The notes: generated by a model from the sequence alone, not told the origin. A stretch of DNA of 64,000 nucleotides from Phenylobacterium soli (GCF_003254475.1 NZ_QFYQ01000001.1:558001-622000), one strand, 5' to 3'. Shown: positions 16,801 through 26,201, numbered from the stretch's first letter. Translations and numbers: made by a program.

Positions 16801-17278
16801 CCAGACGGATGACCTCCGCCCCGGTCGCCAACGTCCAGCCCTGAAGGCTACCCTCAGCGGGGGCGTTCCGAACAAGTCCTCGGTGCCTCTGCACTCTGAG
16901 ACAGGCGCAGACCCGTTTCACCATTATGATGGAGAGTTCGCGGTCCTCGGGGTTCAATCCGCGCTCCGTCATAAGACGACGCGCGATGTCCCTCGACGTG
17001 ACCGGCCCGTCGGCGCTGCGCAGGGTCCGGAAGACGATACGAGTGACCTCTCCCTTGAATGCGGCGTGTCGTGGAGGGACGGGCTTGGACCTGATGTCGC
17101 CGACGTCGACAGTCGGGTCGAACACTCGAATGGTCGCGTCGAGATGGTCCAGCTCAGTGATCAGATGGCGCAACTGGAGCTGCGTGTGCTCAATGCGACC
17201 GGCGATCTCGGCGCGCTTTCCTATCAGCGCGTGCAGAACGTTCGGGTGCTCGGCGTCTGGGGGAATGAGATCGTTCAT
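16784..17278 (-). CDS. Coiled-coil plus winged-helix-like small protein B, first gene of the operon
   Basis: The 164-residue protein begins MNDLIPPDAEHPNVLHALIG, followed by a coiled coil (RIEHTQLQLRHLITELDHLD). A probable winged-helix part comes next: EVTRIVFRTLRSADGPVTSR, DIARRLMTERGLNPEDRELS, IIMVKRVCACLRVQRHRGLV and GWTLATGAEV. It is the promoter-proximal gene of a four-gene minus-strand operon close to the right end of the transposon, and its stop overlaps the GIY-YIG start. It resembles in layout the protein at 12309-12728. A regulator or DNA-recognition subunit is inferred. Confidence 0.65.
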   Translation of the reverse strand: MNDLIPPDAEHPNVLHALIGKRAEIAGRIEHTQLQLRHLITELDHLDATIRVFDPTVDVGDIRSKPVPPRHAAFKGEVTRIVFRTLRSADGPVTSRDIARRLMTERGLNPEDRELSIIMVKRVCACLRVQRHRGLVRNAPAEGSLQGWTLATGAEVIRLDDRHG

Positions 17279-17322
17279 ACCCCGATGATGGGATAGAGAA
17301 CTGATTTCACATAAGAATTTTG

Positions 17323-17345
17323 GGTGCGTTTGCTACATAATTCCG
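17323..17345 (-). repeat. Right terminal inverted repeat of the IS1595-type transposon
   Basis: The reverse complement begins CGGAATTATGTAGCAAAC, identical over 18 bases to the left end, followed by one mismatch and CACC. It abuts the right copy of GAGTTCTC. Confidence 0.9.
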
Positions 17346-17987
17346 GAGTTCTCCGCGCAGGCGCTGGACTCGCTGCGCCAGCCGCTGGAGACCGGCGAGG
17401 TGATCGTCGCCCGCGCCAACGCCCACGTGCGCTATCCGGCCCGCGTTCAGCTCGTGGCGGCCATGAACCCGTGCCGCTGCGGGAACGGCGGTCCGGGCCG
17501 CGGCGCCTGCGGGCGCGCTCCGCGCTGCCAGACCGACTACCAGGGCCGGGTCTCCGGCCCGCTGATGGATCGCATCGACCTGCAGGTGGAGGCGCCGCCG
17601 GTGACCGCCGCCGACCTCGCCCTGCCGCCGCCGGCGGAAGGCACCGCCGAGGCCGCCGCGCGGGTGGCGCAGGCGCGCGCCCTCCAGGCCGCCAGGGTCG
17701 CCGACGCCGCGGGCGAGGACCGGATCAACGCCACGCCGCTGAACTGCCAGGCGGAAGGCGACTGGCTCGAGCGGATCTGCGCCCTCGATCCGCCCGCCCG
17801 CGCCCTGCTGGCCAAGGCGGCCGAGGCCGGCGGGCTCACCGCGCGGGGCTGGACGCGCACCCTGCGCCTGGCGCGGACCATCGCCGACCTGGAGGGCAGC
17901 GAGGCCGTGCGTCGCGTCCATGTGGCCGAGGCGCTGATCTATCGTCGGGTCGCACCCGGCCGCGTGGCAGCGCTCGGGGCCGCCTGA
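17346..17987 (+). pseudogene. comM: comM fragment 3: C-terminal AAA part
   Basis: The comM frame resumes at EFSAQALDSLRQPLETGEVI and VARANAHVRYPARVQLVAAM, then NPCRCGNGGPGRGACGRAPR with the conserved cysteine cluster, LMDRIDLQVEAPPVT, and the C-terminal GWTRTLRLARTIADLEGSEA with HVAEALIYRR. It ends with a normal TGA at 17985-17987. The sequence shows no further decay, which suggests that the transposon insertion is recent. The first eight bases are the right copy of the target duplication. Confidence 0.93.
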
Positions 17988-17994
17988 GGGCTGG

Positions 17995-18402
17995 CTATTT
18001 TGGCGTGCCGGCGCGGCACTGAAACCACGCCTCGTCCGGACCCATGACGCAGGACCCGAGCGGCACCGGATGGCGCAGCACCGTGGCGTAGCTGTTCGGC
18101 ACGCTGGTAAGGTCGTACTCGCAGTTCAGCTCCTGCTTGCCCTGGTACTCGATCAGCTTCAGCCGCCGCAGCACCACGCCGTGGCCGGTCGCGAACCACC
18201 CGGGGGCGAGGTAGGTCGCCGGGACGTCCATGGTGCTGGTGGCGGGACAATCGATGCGCACGGGATAGGCCGATGTGGAGGCGACGGCGGGCGGCCGGGG
18301 CGCGCGCAGCGCTTCGGGCGCGGCCTGGGCTGAGGGGAGGAAAAGGCTCGCGAGACCGGCGGCGAGGACCGCCGGGGCGCAAGTCCTGACGTGAGGGACC
18401 AT
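17995..18402 (-). CDS. Small secreted protein of unknown function
   Basis: The 135-residue product has a clear signal peptide: a short basic start, the hydrophobic run APAVLAAGLASLFLPSAQAA, and a probable cleavage after AQA. The mature part has four or so cysteines (VRIDCPAT, ELNCEYDL, LGSCVMGP, WFQCRAG) suited to periplasmic disulfides. No family is recognised. It converges on the end of comM with a 7-bp gap. Confidence 0.75.
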   Translation of the reverse strand: MVPHVRTCAPAVLAAGLASLFLPSAQAAPEALRAPRPPAVASTSAYPVRIDCPATSTMDVPATYLAPGWFATGHGVVLRRLKLIEYQGKQELNCEYDLTSVPNSYATVLRHPVPLGSCVMGPDEAWFQCRAGTPK

Positions 18403-18465
18403 GGTGTTGTCTCCGCCTGATGGCGAAGATCTAGCGGGGCCAGGCGCGCGGCGCGTTGAGCCAGC

Positions 18466-18882
18466 TCAAGCCAGGACGACCCGCTCTCGCGCCCGGTTGT
18501 GGGCGCCGACGACGATCGCCGCGAGGCCGAGGTAGGTCCAGATGACGCCGGCCGTGACATAGGCCCAGGCGCGCAGCTGATGGTCGAACAGGCTGGCCAC
18601 ATGGGTGAGGACCGCCAGGAGCTGGAACGCCGCCGCCGGCAGGGGCCACCAGCGCGCGGTGCGGAAGGCGAACACCAGCATCAGGGCGAGGTAGCCGAGG
18701 TCGACCGCGAACATCGCCCACTGGGTGCCGGCCCACCGGCGGTCGAGCAGGAAGGGCGCGGCGAGGGCGGCCAGGGCGAAATAGACCGCCGCCACGCGCT
18801 CCTCGGTCCCGCCTTTCCAGCAGGCGTAGAGGCACGAGCAGCCGATGACCACGGCCGGTATCCAGTAAGGAAGCGCAGGCAT
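18466..18882 (-). CDS. Membrane protein of unknown function
   Basis: From the ATG at 18882 the protein has 138 residues and about four or five hydrophobic helices: YWIPAVVIGCSCLYACW, RVAAVYFALAALAAPFLL, WAMFAVDLGYLALMLVFAF, PLPAAAFQLLAVLTHVASLF and YVTAGVIWTYLGLAAIVVGA. An ATG at 18969 would add an unlikely Arg/Pro-rich leader. No family is recognised. Confidence 0.7.
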   Translation of the reverse strand: MPALPYWIPAVVIGCSCLYACWKGGTEERVAAVYFALAALAAPFLLDRRWAGTQWAMFAVDLGYLALMLVFAFRTARWWPLPAAAFQLLAVLTHVASLFDHQLRAWAYVTAGVIWTYLGLAAIVVGAHNRARERVVLA

Positions 18883-19009
18883 GTGGTGCAGCGGCGGATC
18901 CCCCCTCGGCGCCCGGCCAAACTGGCAGAGCGCGCGCGCCCTGAAAAGCGGGGCGGAGCGGAGAGGCACGGCGCGGCTCCGCCGCTGCGGGCGGAGCCGG
19001 CCGAAGCGC

Positions 19010-19363
19010 TTAGGCCGCGCTGCTCACCGTACGCAGCGCCCGGCCGCCGAGGGCCGAGGTTGCGGGCTTGGTGCCGCCGCCATCGATCGCCACGGCCCCC
19101 AGGCCGACCTGGACCTGTGCGACGCTGAGCTCCTTGTGGGTCTCGACGATCGCGCGACGGGCCTCGGCCAGGGCCATGATGGCCTGGCTGGCCCGTTCCA
19201 CGGCGTCCTGGCCGACGAGCGCCGAGGCGCCCGCCTGCTTGCGCAGCGCCGGCATCACACCGGTGAGCTGAGCGGTCTTGCTGATCGCGGCGTCGATCGC
19301 CGCCTCAGCTTCGAACAGAGCGCCAGCGATCTGTTCGGCCACCATCCGACGTTCTTTGAGCAT
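19010..19363 (-). CDS. Conserved-looking small helical protein
   Basis: The 117-residue product is mostly alpha-helical: MVAEQIAGALFEAEAAIDAA, LTGVMPALRKQAGASALVGQ, ASQAIMALAEARRAIVETHK, then VQVGLGAVAIDGGGTKP. A ribosome site GGAGAG stands before the ATG. It resembles uncharacterised Caulobacterales proteins in style; no function can be assigned. Confidence 0.7.
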   Translation of the reverse strand: MLKERRMVAEQIAGALFEAEAAIDAAISKTAQLTGVMPALRKQAGASALVGQDAVERASQAIMALAEARRAIVETHKELSVAQVQVGLGAVAIDGGGTKPATSALGGRALRTVSSAA

Positions 19364-19438
19364 GAGTTCTCTCCTGCACGCGCCCTCTTCGTGGCGCGCG
19401 TCCGCAGTCCTAGGTTGGGTATGGTTGCGATCCGGTTC

Positions 19439-20215
19439 TCAGAGACCGGAAAAACTTGAACCGAGTTCCTGGAGCGCGTGGAGTCCCGCCAGCATGGCCC
19501 CGAACGCCATGGCCGTGACGACGGCGAGCCCCATGATCGCGCCCAGGCGGGCGGCGGGACTTAGCTCATTTCGGCCGAGCCCTCGTCGGCTTCGGGCCTG
19601 AAGTTCTCGTCCAAGAGAACCCAGGTCATGCAGAGGATTTCCCTCAGCACCATTTCCGAAGGCTTGAACGGTGCGAGCTTGCGCGTAGCCGACACCAGAT
19701 GGCGCACCATCTCCGCCTGGGTCTCGGTAGCCGCCAAATCGACGAGCTGCCGCTCCAGCTGCTCCCAGGAGAAGGTCGGGATCGTCTCCCCGCGGTCCGA
19801 TCTCGTCGGCCAGCGGGCCTCGAAGTCGTCGATCTCCCGGCGCAGACGCAGCGCCTTGCCGATCACGTCGCGGTTGTCGAAGTTCTGCCAGTCGCCCATG
19901 GGTCGCCCCCTCTGTTGCCGGCTCATCCAGCCAGGGGGCGGGGCGATTGTCTGTCCTGATCGTGTCCTGTCCTGACTCGATCAGGACATGGTTAACGTCG
20001 AGCTGGCGCAGCAGGCGCGCGGCGGCGTAGCGGTCGTCCACGCCGAGCTTCTTGCGGGCGCGGTCGCAGTAGGTGTCCACCGAGGTCTTGGACATGCCCA
20101 GCTCGCGCGCGATCTGCTTCGAGGACAGATGCTGATCGACCAGGCGCAGGCACTCACGCTCTCTGGGCGTGAGCAGGCCGACCGCGTCGGTAGAAGCCTC
20201 GGTACGCGTGGGCAT
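19439..20215 (-). CDS. LuxR-type HTH protein with C-terminal membrane helix (linker overlaps another gene)
   Basis: From the ATG at 20215 the N-terminal 90 residues form a LuxR/FixJ-type HTH: LLTPRERECLRLVDQHLSSK, QIARELGMSKTSVDTYCDRA and RKKLGVDDRYAAARLLRQL. The last 45 residues, GRNELSPAARLGAIMG then LAVVTAMAFGAMLAGLHALQ, are the membrane tail usual for Caulobacterales HTH-TM proteins. Between them lies a 110-residue Arg/Gly-rich linker whose third codon positions are poor in GC, while another frame of the same strand carries a good gene (19561-19899). The ends look coding and the middle does not, so the gene may be a mosaic or damaged. It diverges from the Xre gene at 20310. Confidence 0.6.
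   Translation of the reverse strand: MPTRTEASTDAVGLLTPRERECLRLVDQHLSSKQIARELGMSKTSVDTYCDRARKKLGVDDRYAAARLLRQLDVNHVLIESGQDTIRTDNRPAPWLDEPATEGATHGRLAELRQPRRDRQGAASAPGDRRLRGPLADEIGPRGDDPDLLLGAAGAAARRFGGYRDPGGDGAPSGVGYAQARTVQAFGNGAEGNPLHDLGSLGRELQARSRRGLGRNELSPAARLGAIMGLAVVTAMAFGAMLAGLHALQELGSSFSGL
19561..19899 (-). CDS. 112-residue protein nested out of frame in the LuxR-HTH gene
   Basis: The ATG at 19899 follows GAGGGGG by about 6 bases, and the frame shows very high GC at third positions, unlike the overlapping LuxR frame. The product starts MGDWQNFDNRDVIGKALRLR and includes REIDDFEARWPTRSDRGETI, SWEQLERQLVDLAATETQAE, MVRHLVSATRKLAPFKPSEM and VLREILCMTWVLLDENFRPE. It looks like a soluble helical protein; no family is recognised. 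The stop TAA (19561-19563) lies just before the membrane-tail codons of the LuxR frame. Confidence 0.65.
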   Translation of the reverse strand: MGDWQNFDNRDVIGKALRLRREIDDFEARWPTRSDRGETIPTFSWEQLERQLVDLAATETQAEMVRHLVSATRKLAPFKPSEMVLREILCMTWVLLDENFRPEADEGSAEMS

Positions 20216-20309
20216 GGCGCTAATAAACGCCGCCAAGCGTTGCACGTCCAGTTTTCCGCAACATGGGCGTGTCCTTGAGGTATGCTCATCTGGCCTTCGG
20301 AGAGACGCC

Positions 20310-20696
20310 ATGGACGCTCAGGACCAGGGTCGGCACCGCGCCCTCGAGCTTTCGATCGGGGCCCGCCTGCGCGCCAGGCGCCGCCAGCTCGGCCTGTCGC
20401 AGACCGATCTGGCCGAGAAGCTCGGAGTATCCTTCCAGCAGGTCCAGAAATACGAGCGCGGCTCCAATCGCATCGCCGCTTCCACCCTCGTGGCCGCCGC
20501 CGAAGCCCTCTCGACGAGCGTCGCCGGCCTGGTCGGCGAGGACGGGCCGGCCAGGGACGAGGACGACGAGCTGTTCCGGGCGCTCGCCCGCCCCGGGGCG
20601 ATCGAGATGCTGCGGGCCTTCAACACCATCTCGGACTCGCGCGCCCGGTCGGCCCTGCTGACCCTGGCCCAGGAGATGGCCAGCGTCCGCAGCTGA
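20310..20696 (+). CDS. Xre-family transcriptional regulator
   Basis: The 128-residue protein has an HTH with LSIGARLRARRRQLGLSQTD, LAEKLGVSFQQVQKYERGSN and RIAASTLVAAAEALSTSVAG. This is the pattern of the abundant SOS-repressor-like small Xre regulators of Caulobacterales (QVQKYERGxNRI). The C-terminal part, FRALARPGAIEMLRAFNTIS, is helical. The ATG at 20310 is 94 bp from the divergent LuxR-type start at 20215. A 68-bp gap separates it from the histidine kinase downstream, so co-transcription is possible. Confidence 0.85.
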   Translation: MDAQDQGRHRALELSIGARLRARRRQLGLSQTDLAEKLGVSFQQVQKYERGSNRIAASTLVAAAEALSTSVAGLVGEDGPARDEDDELFRALARPGAIEMLRAFNTISDSRARSALLTLAQEMASVRS

Positions 20697-20764
20697 GGTC
20701 CGCAGCTGAGATCTGCGACGATTTGACCAGCCGTTAAGCCGTTCGGGCGCAGGGTCGGCGCCCG

Positions 20765-22303
<1,539 letters not shown>

Positions 22304-22342
22304 CCTTTAGGGCGCGGGGGCGCTCCTGATCCGGGACCGAGC

Positions 22343-23689
22343 ATGACCACGAGCGCAGCGCCGCGCCGCAAGCGGACCGTGATGGAGGTGCTCGCCTCCC
22401 TGCGCCAGCCCAAGGTCACGGTCATGCTGGCGCTCGGCTTCGCCTCGGGCCTGCCGTTCCTGCTGACCGCAAACACCTTCGGCTACTGGCTGCGCGACGA
22501 AGGCACGAGCCTGAAGGCGATCGGCTTCATCTCCTGGGTCGGCCTCGCCTACACCTTCAAGTACCTGTGGGCGCCGGTCGTCGACCGGGTCGACGTGCCG
22601 CTGCTCGGGCGGCTGGGACGCCGCCGCGGCTGGATGCTGTTCACCCAGATCCTGGTGATCGCCGGCCTGATCGGCATGGCCGGCGTCGGGACCGGCGCGG
22701 GCCTGACCGCCATCGGCGCCTTCGCCCTCCTGGTGGCCTTCGCCTCCTCCACGCAGGACATCAACATCGACGCCTGGCGGATCGAGGCGGCGGCCGACAG
22801 CGACGAGCAGGGCCTGCTGACCTCCGGCTACCAGCTCGGCTACCGCGTCGCGCTGCTGGTCACCGACGCCCTGGTGATCGCGGCCGCCGCCCGCGTCGGC
22901 TGGCCGATGAGCTACGTCGCCATGGCCGCGCTCATGACCATCGGGGTCGTCGCCACCTTCTTCGCCATGGAGCCGGCCCGCGCCGAGGCCGCGCTGCAGG
23001 ACAAGGCGCCCCTGTGGACGCCGCGCGGCTTCTTCGACGCGGTGATCGGTCCGTTCGCCGAATTCTTCGGCAAGCACCGCTGGCTGGGCCTGGTCATGCT
23101 GCTGGCCGTGGCGCTCTACCGCCTGCCCGACTTCGTCATGGGGCCGATGTACAACCCCTACTACCACGACCTCGGGCTGACGAAGGACACGGTGGCCCTG
23201 GTGCGCGGCTCGGTGGGGCTGTTCGCCACCTTCGCGGGCATCGCCCTGGGCGGCATCGCCTCGATCCGCCTGGGGGTCTTCCGGGCGCTGATGATCGGCG
23301 TGGTGCTGGAAGGCTTCGGAACCGCCGCCTTCGCGCTTCTGGCCTACCATGTGGACGGGGCGACCTTCGCCGCCGTGATGGGGCTCGACAGCTTCGCCCA
23401 GGCCTTCGCCGGCGTCGCCCTGGTCGCCTACATGTCGAGCCTGACCAGCCTCGGTTACACGGCCACCCAGTACGCCCTGCTGTCCTCGACCTACGCCCTG
23501 CTCGGCAAGTTCCTGAAGGGCTTCTCCGGGGCGGCGGTGGAGGCCCTGACGCCGACGCACGGCCTGCTCGGCGCCTACGCCACGGCTTTCGTGGGCACGG
23601 GGCTGATGGCGGTTCCGCCGGCCCTGCTCTTCCTGCTGCTCGGCTGGCTGCACGACCGTCGCGAGAAGGCGGCAGCCGCCAAGGGCTAG
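22343..23689 (+). CDS. ampG: AmpG-family muropeptide MFS transporter
   Basis: AmpG imports GlcNAc-anhydroMurNAc peptides for cell-wall recycling. The 448-residue MFS protein shows LALGFASGLPFLLTANTFGY, WVGLAYTFKYLWAPVVDRVD, the intracellular RRRGWMLFTQ motif, and SSTQDINIDAWRIEAAADSD, the AmpG-type loop. About 12-14 membrane helices are expected. The assignment rests on the N-terminal half; substrate range is inferred. It converges on the protease gene with a 4-bp stop overlap. Confidence 0.87.
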   Translation: MTTSAAPRRKRTVMEVLASLRQPKVTVMLALGFASGLPFLLTANTFGYWLRDEGTSLKAIGFISWVGLAYTFKYLWAPVVDRVDVPLLGRLGRRRGWMLFTQILVIAGLIGMAGVGTGAGLTAIGAFALLVAFASSTQDINIDAWRIEAAADSDEQGLLTSGYQLGYRVALLVTDALVIAAAARVGWPMSYVAMAALMTIGVVATFFAMEPARAEAALQDKAPLWTPRGFFDAVIGPFAEFFGKHRWLGLVMLLAVALYRLPDFVMGPMYNPYYHDLGLTKDTVALVRGSVGLFATFAGIALGGIASIRLGVFRALMIGVVLEGFGTAAFALLAYHVDGATFAAVMGLDSFAQAFAGVALVAYMSSLTSLGYTATQYALLSSTYALLGKFLKGFSGAAVEALTPTHGLLGAYATAFVGTGLMAVPPALLFLLLGWLHDRREKAAAAKG

Positions 23690-24516
23690 GTCTTCAGGCA
23701 GATGACCTGGGCGATGCGCAGGCTGCGGCGCAGGTCGTCTGCGACGCGGCCGTAGTTGTCCGGCGTGATCGCCTCGCTCGCTCCGTTGTTGACGATCGGC
23801 TCGCGCACCACGCCCAGGGCGCGGGCCACGGTGTCGGGCGAGGTGGTGTAGATCCGCCCCCGGCGCGGCGCCTCGGCGATGGTCACTCCGATCACCCGCC
23901 CCCGATCGTCCAGGGCCGGCGCGCCCGACAGTCCGCCGAGCGTGCCGTGCAGGCCGTCGGTGCGTCCCGCCTCGGCCCAGACCAGCACCGGCTCGGTGCG
24001 CGCGCCGCGGCCGCGCACCACCAGGTTCTCGCGGCCGAGCAGGCGCGAAGTCGCTTCCCCCGGCTCGCCCTGCGGATAGCCGGGGTGGAAGGCCCGCTCG
24101 CCGCGCCGCAGGTCGCCGCCGAGGTTGAGCGGCAGGGCCGGCGCCCCGCCGTTGGTGGTCAGCACGGCCGCCTCGCCGCGCGGATCGATCTTCACCTGGG
24201 CCTCGACGCCGCGGCCCGGACCGACCACCACCGCCGTCTGGGTGCACCCATCGACCACGTGCCGGGCGGTGACCCAGACGCCGCTGTCGGCCACCGAGAA
24301 GGCGGTGCCGGCGGCGGGCTCGGCTTTCTGGGCGACCTCCACCACCACCGAGGGATCGAACGGCGAGGCGGGCGCCAGCATGCCGCCCTCGGCCTCCGTC
24401 GGCGGCGGCGGGGCGGGCGGCGCGTCGGCGCGCTCGCGGCGGCCCACGGCGAGGAACAGCAGCGCCGCCACCACCACCGCGTAGATCAACCAATCGGGAA
24501 GCCTGGGAAAATGCAT
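23686..24516 (-). CDS. Trypsin-like serine protease, membrane-anchored
   Basis: The 276-residue protein has an N-terminal anchor (WLIYAVVVAALLFLAVG), a Pro-rich linker and a trypsin-fold domain. The catalytic His is in GVWVTARHVVDGCTQTAVVV and the Ser in HGTLGGLSGAPALDDRGRVI. The usual acidic position of the D-(L/I)-A-V-L motif reads GEAAVL, with Glu instead of Asp, preceded by an Asp in KIDPRG. Periplasmic location is expected. It follows the DUF350 gene by 8 bp and is probably co-transcribed with it. Confidence 0.82.
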   Translation of the reverse strand: MHFPRLPDWLIYAVVVAALLFLAVGRRERADAPPAPPPPTEAEGGMLAPASPFDPSVVVEVAQKAEPAAGTAFSVADSGVWVTARHVVDGCTQTAVVVGPGRGVEAQVKIDPRGEAAVLTTNGGAPALPLNLGGDLRRGERAFHPGYPQGEPGEATSRLLGRENLVVRGRGARTEPVLVWAEAGRTDGLHGTLGGLSGAPALDDRGRVIGVTIAEAPRRGRIYTTSPDTVARALGVVREPIVNNGASEAITPDNYGRVADDLRRSLRIAQVICLKT

Positions 24517-24524
24517 CGGAGGTC

Positions 24525-24944
24525 TCAGCCGGCGACGGCGGCCCCGAGCACGAGGCCGGTGGCGACCTTCACCGCCGCCAGCAGGGTGGCCGCCGCCACC
24601 TCCCCGTCCTGGATGCGTCGCGGCAGGCCGTGCAGCACGAGGTCGGTGAGGCGCGAGATCAGCAGCTGCACCACGAGGGTGGCGACGCCCCAGAGGGTCA
24701 GGTCGATCAGGCTCGTCGAGGCCTTCATCGAGGCGGCGAGCGGGATCGCCAGGCCCAGCAGGATGCCGGCCAGCGACACCGCCGCGGCGAGGTTGCCCTC
24801 GCGGACCAGCGACACCTCCTTGTGCGGCGTCAGCATGATGTAGACGCCCGAGCCGGCGAACAGCAGGGCGAGCGTCACCGTGACGTGGAGAAGGGTCACC
24901 GGGAAGCCGGTGGCGAAGGCCTGGACCTCAGGCGATGGGAACAT
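24525..24944 (-). CDS. DUF350 membrane protein (YjfL-like)
   Basis: The 139-residue protein has four predicted helices: FPVTLLHVTVTLALLFAGSG, AAAVSLAGILLGLAIPLAAS, TLWGVATLVVQLLISRLTDL and AAATLLAAVKVATGLVLGAA. YIMLTPHKEVSLVREGN between helices 1 and 2 is typical of DUF350. The family is of unknown function. It stands upstream of the trypsin-like protease gene with an 8-bp gap. Confidence 0.85.
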   Translation of the reverse strand: MFPSPEVQAFATGFPVTLLHVTVTLALLFAGSGVYIMLTPHKEVSLVREGNLAAAVSLAGILLGLAIPLAASMKASTSLIDLTLWGVATLVVQLLISRLTDLVLHGLPRRIQDGEVAAATLLAAVKVATGLVLGAAVAG

Positions 24945-25010
24945 GCGGGACCGCCCCTTTGCGACTCTCCCCCCGATAACATGGGGAGCCCTACGATCCC
25001 TAAAGCTGCG

Positions 25011-26201
25011 CTATTCCGACGCGGCCCCGGAGGCGCCTTCGCGCTCCGCCGCGCGCCGGGCGCTGGCCCGCAGCTTCTCGCTCTCGCTCTTCAGCTGGCC
25101 GCAGGCGGCGAGGATGTCGCGGCCGCGCGGCGTGCGGATCGGCGAGGCGTAGCCGGCGCGGTTGAGGATCGCGGCGAAGGCCTCGATGGTCGACCAGTCG
25201 GAGCACTGGTAGCTGCTGCCCGGCCACGGATTGAAGGGGATCAGGTTGATCTTGGCCGGCACGCCCTTGAGCAGCTGGACCAGCGCCTTGGCGTCGGCCG
25301 GGCTGTCGTTGACGCCCTTCAGCATGACGTACTCGAAGGTCACGCGCTTGGCGTTGGAGAGCTGGGGATAGGCGCGGATCGCCGCCATCAGCTCGGCGAT
25401 CGGGTACTTCTTGTTCAGCGGCACGAGCTTCTCGCGCAGCGCGTCGTTGGTGGCGTGCAGCGAGATGGCCAGCATGGCCTGGGTGCGCGTGCCGAGATTG
25501 CCCAGTTCGGGGACCACGCCCGAGGTCGAGACGGTGATCCGCCGGCGCGAGATGGCGATGCCCTCGTTGTCGGCGATGATGTCGATGGCGGCGGCGACGT
25601 TGTCCAGATTGTAGAGCGGCTCGCCCATGCCCATGAACACGATGTTCGAGAGCCGGCGGTCCTCCTTGGGCGAGGGCCATTCGCCGAGGTCGTCGCGGGC
25701 CACCTGGACCTGGGCCACGATCTCGGCCGCGGTGAGGTTGCGCACCAGCGCCTGGGTGCCGGTGTGGCAGAAGGTGCAGTTAAGCGTGCAGCCGACCTGC
25801 GAGGAGACGCAGAGCGCGCCGGCCCGGCCGACGTCGGGGATGTAGACGGTCTCCACCTCGATCCCCGGCGCCATGCGGATCAGCCACTTGCGGGTGCCGT
25901 CCTTCGAGATCTGCCGCTCGACCACTTCCGGCCTGGCCAGGGTGAAGGCGTCGGCCATCGCCGCGCGGGTCTCCTTGGCCACGTCGGTCATGGCCGCGAA
26001 GTCGGTGACGCCGTAGTGGTGCATCCAGCGCCAGACCTGGCTGGCGCGCATCTTGGCCTTCTCCGGCGGGGCGACGCCGGCCGCGACGATGGCCTCGCGC
26101 AGCTCCGCACGGGTCATGCCGGTGATGTTCGGCTTGGCGGCGGCCACAGAGGTCAGCGCTGGGGCCGCCGGCGCGCGCGTAAGGTCGAGGGTCACGCCCA
26201 A
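25011..26201 (-). CDS. rlmN: Dual-specificity rRNA/tRNA (adenine-C2) methyltransferase RlmN
   Basis: RlmN is a radical SAM enzyme that methylates A2503 of 23S rRNA and A37 of some tRNAs. The 396-residue protein has the cluster motif [20 protein letters not shown] (CxxxCxxC), [50 protein letters not shown], and the C-terminal [14 protein letters not shown] with the methyl-carrying Cys. The N-terminal [20 protein letters not shown] is also conserved. The start at 26201 adds a short extension before [12 protein letters not shown]. Confidence 0.95.
   Translation of the reverse strand: MGVTLDLTRAPAAPALTSVAAAKPNITGMTRAELREAIVAAGVAPPEKAKMRASQVWRWMHHYGVTDFAAMTDVAKETRAAMADAFTLARPEVVERQISKDGTRKWLIRMAPGIEVETVYIPDVGRAGALCVSSQVGCTLNCTFCHTGTQALVRNLTAAEIVAQVQVARDDLGEWPSPKEDRRLSNIVFMGMGEPLYNLDNVAAAIDIIADNEGIAISRRRITVSTSGVVPELGNLGTRTQAMLAISLHATNDALREKLVPLNKKYPIAELMAAIRAYPQLSNAKRVTFEYVMLKGVNDSPADAKALVQLLKGVPAKINLIPFNPWPGSSYQCSDWSTIEAFAAILNRAGYASPIRTPRGRDILAACGQLKSESEKLRASARRAAEREGASGAASE

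Larger units (their letters stand above)
10584..17345. mobile_element. 6.76-kb IS1595-family transposon with passenger genes, inserted in comM
   Basis: The element has perfect 18-bp terminal inverted repeats, CGGAATTATGTAGCAAAC, extendable to 23 bp with one mismatch. It is flanked by an 8-bp direct repeat of comM sequence. Inside are an ISXO2-like transposase and passenger genes: a two-helix membrane protein, an unknown minus-strand protein, two coiled-coil/winged-helix-like proteins, an Xre regulator, and an operon with GIY-YIG and DUF2130 proteins. Base composition and codon use are visibly less GC-biased than in the flanking genes. IS1595-family elements carrying extra genes are established (the ISNha5-type group). 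Removing the element and one repeat copy restores the comM reading frame across this site. Confidence 0.93.
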
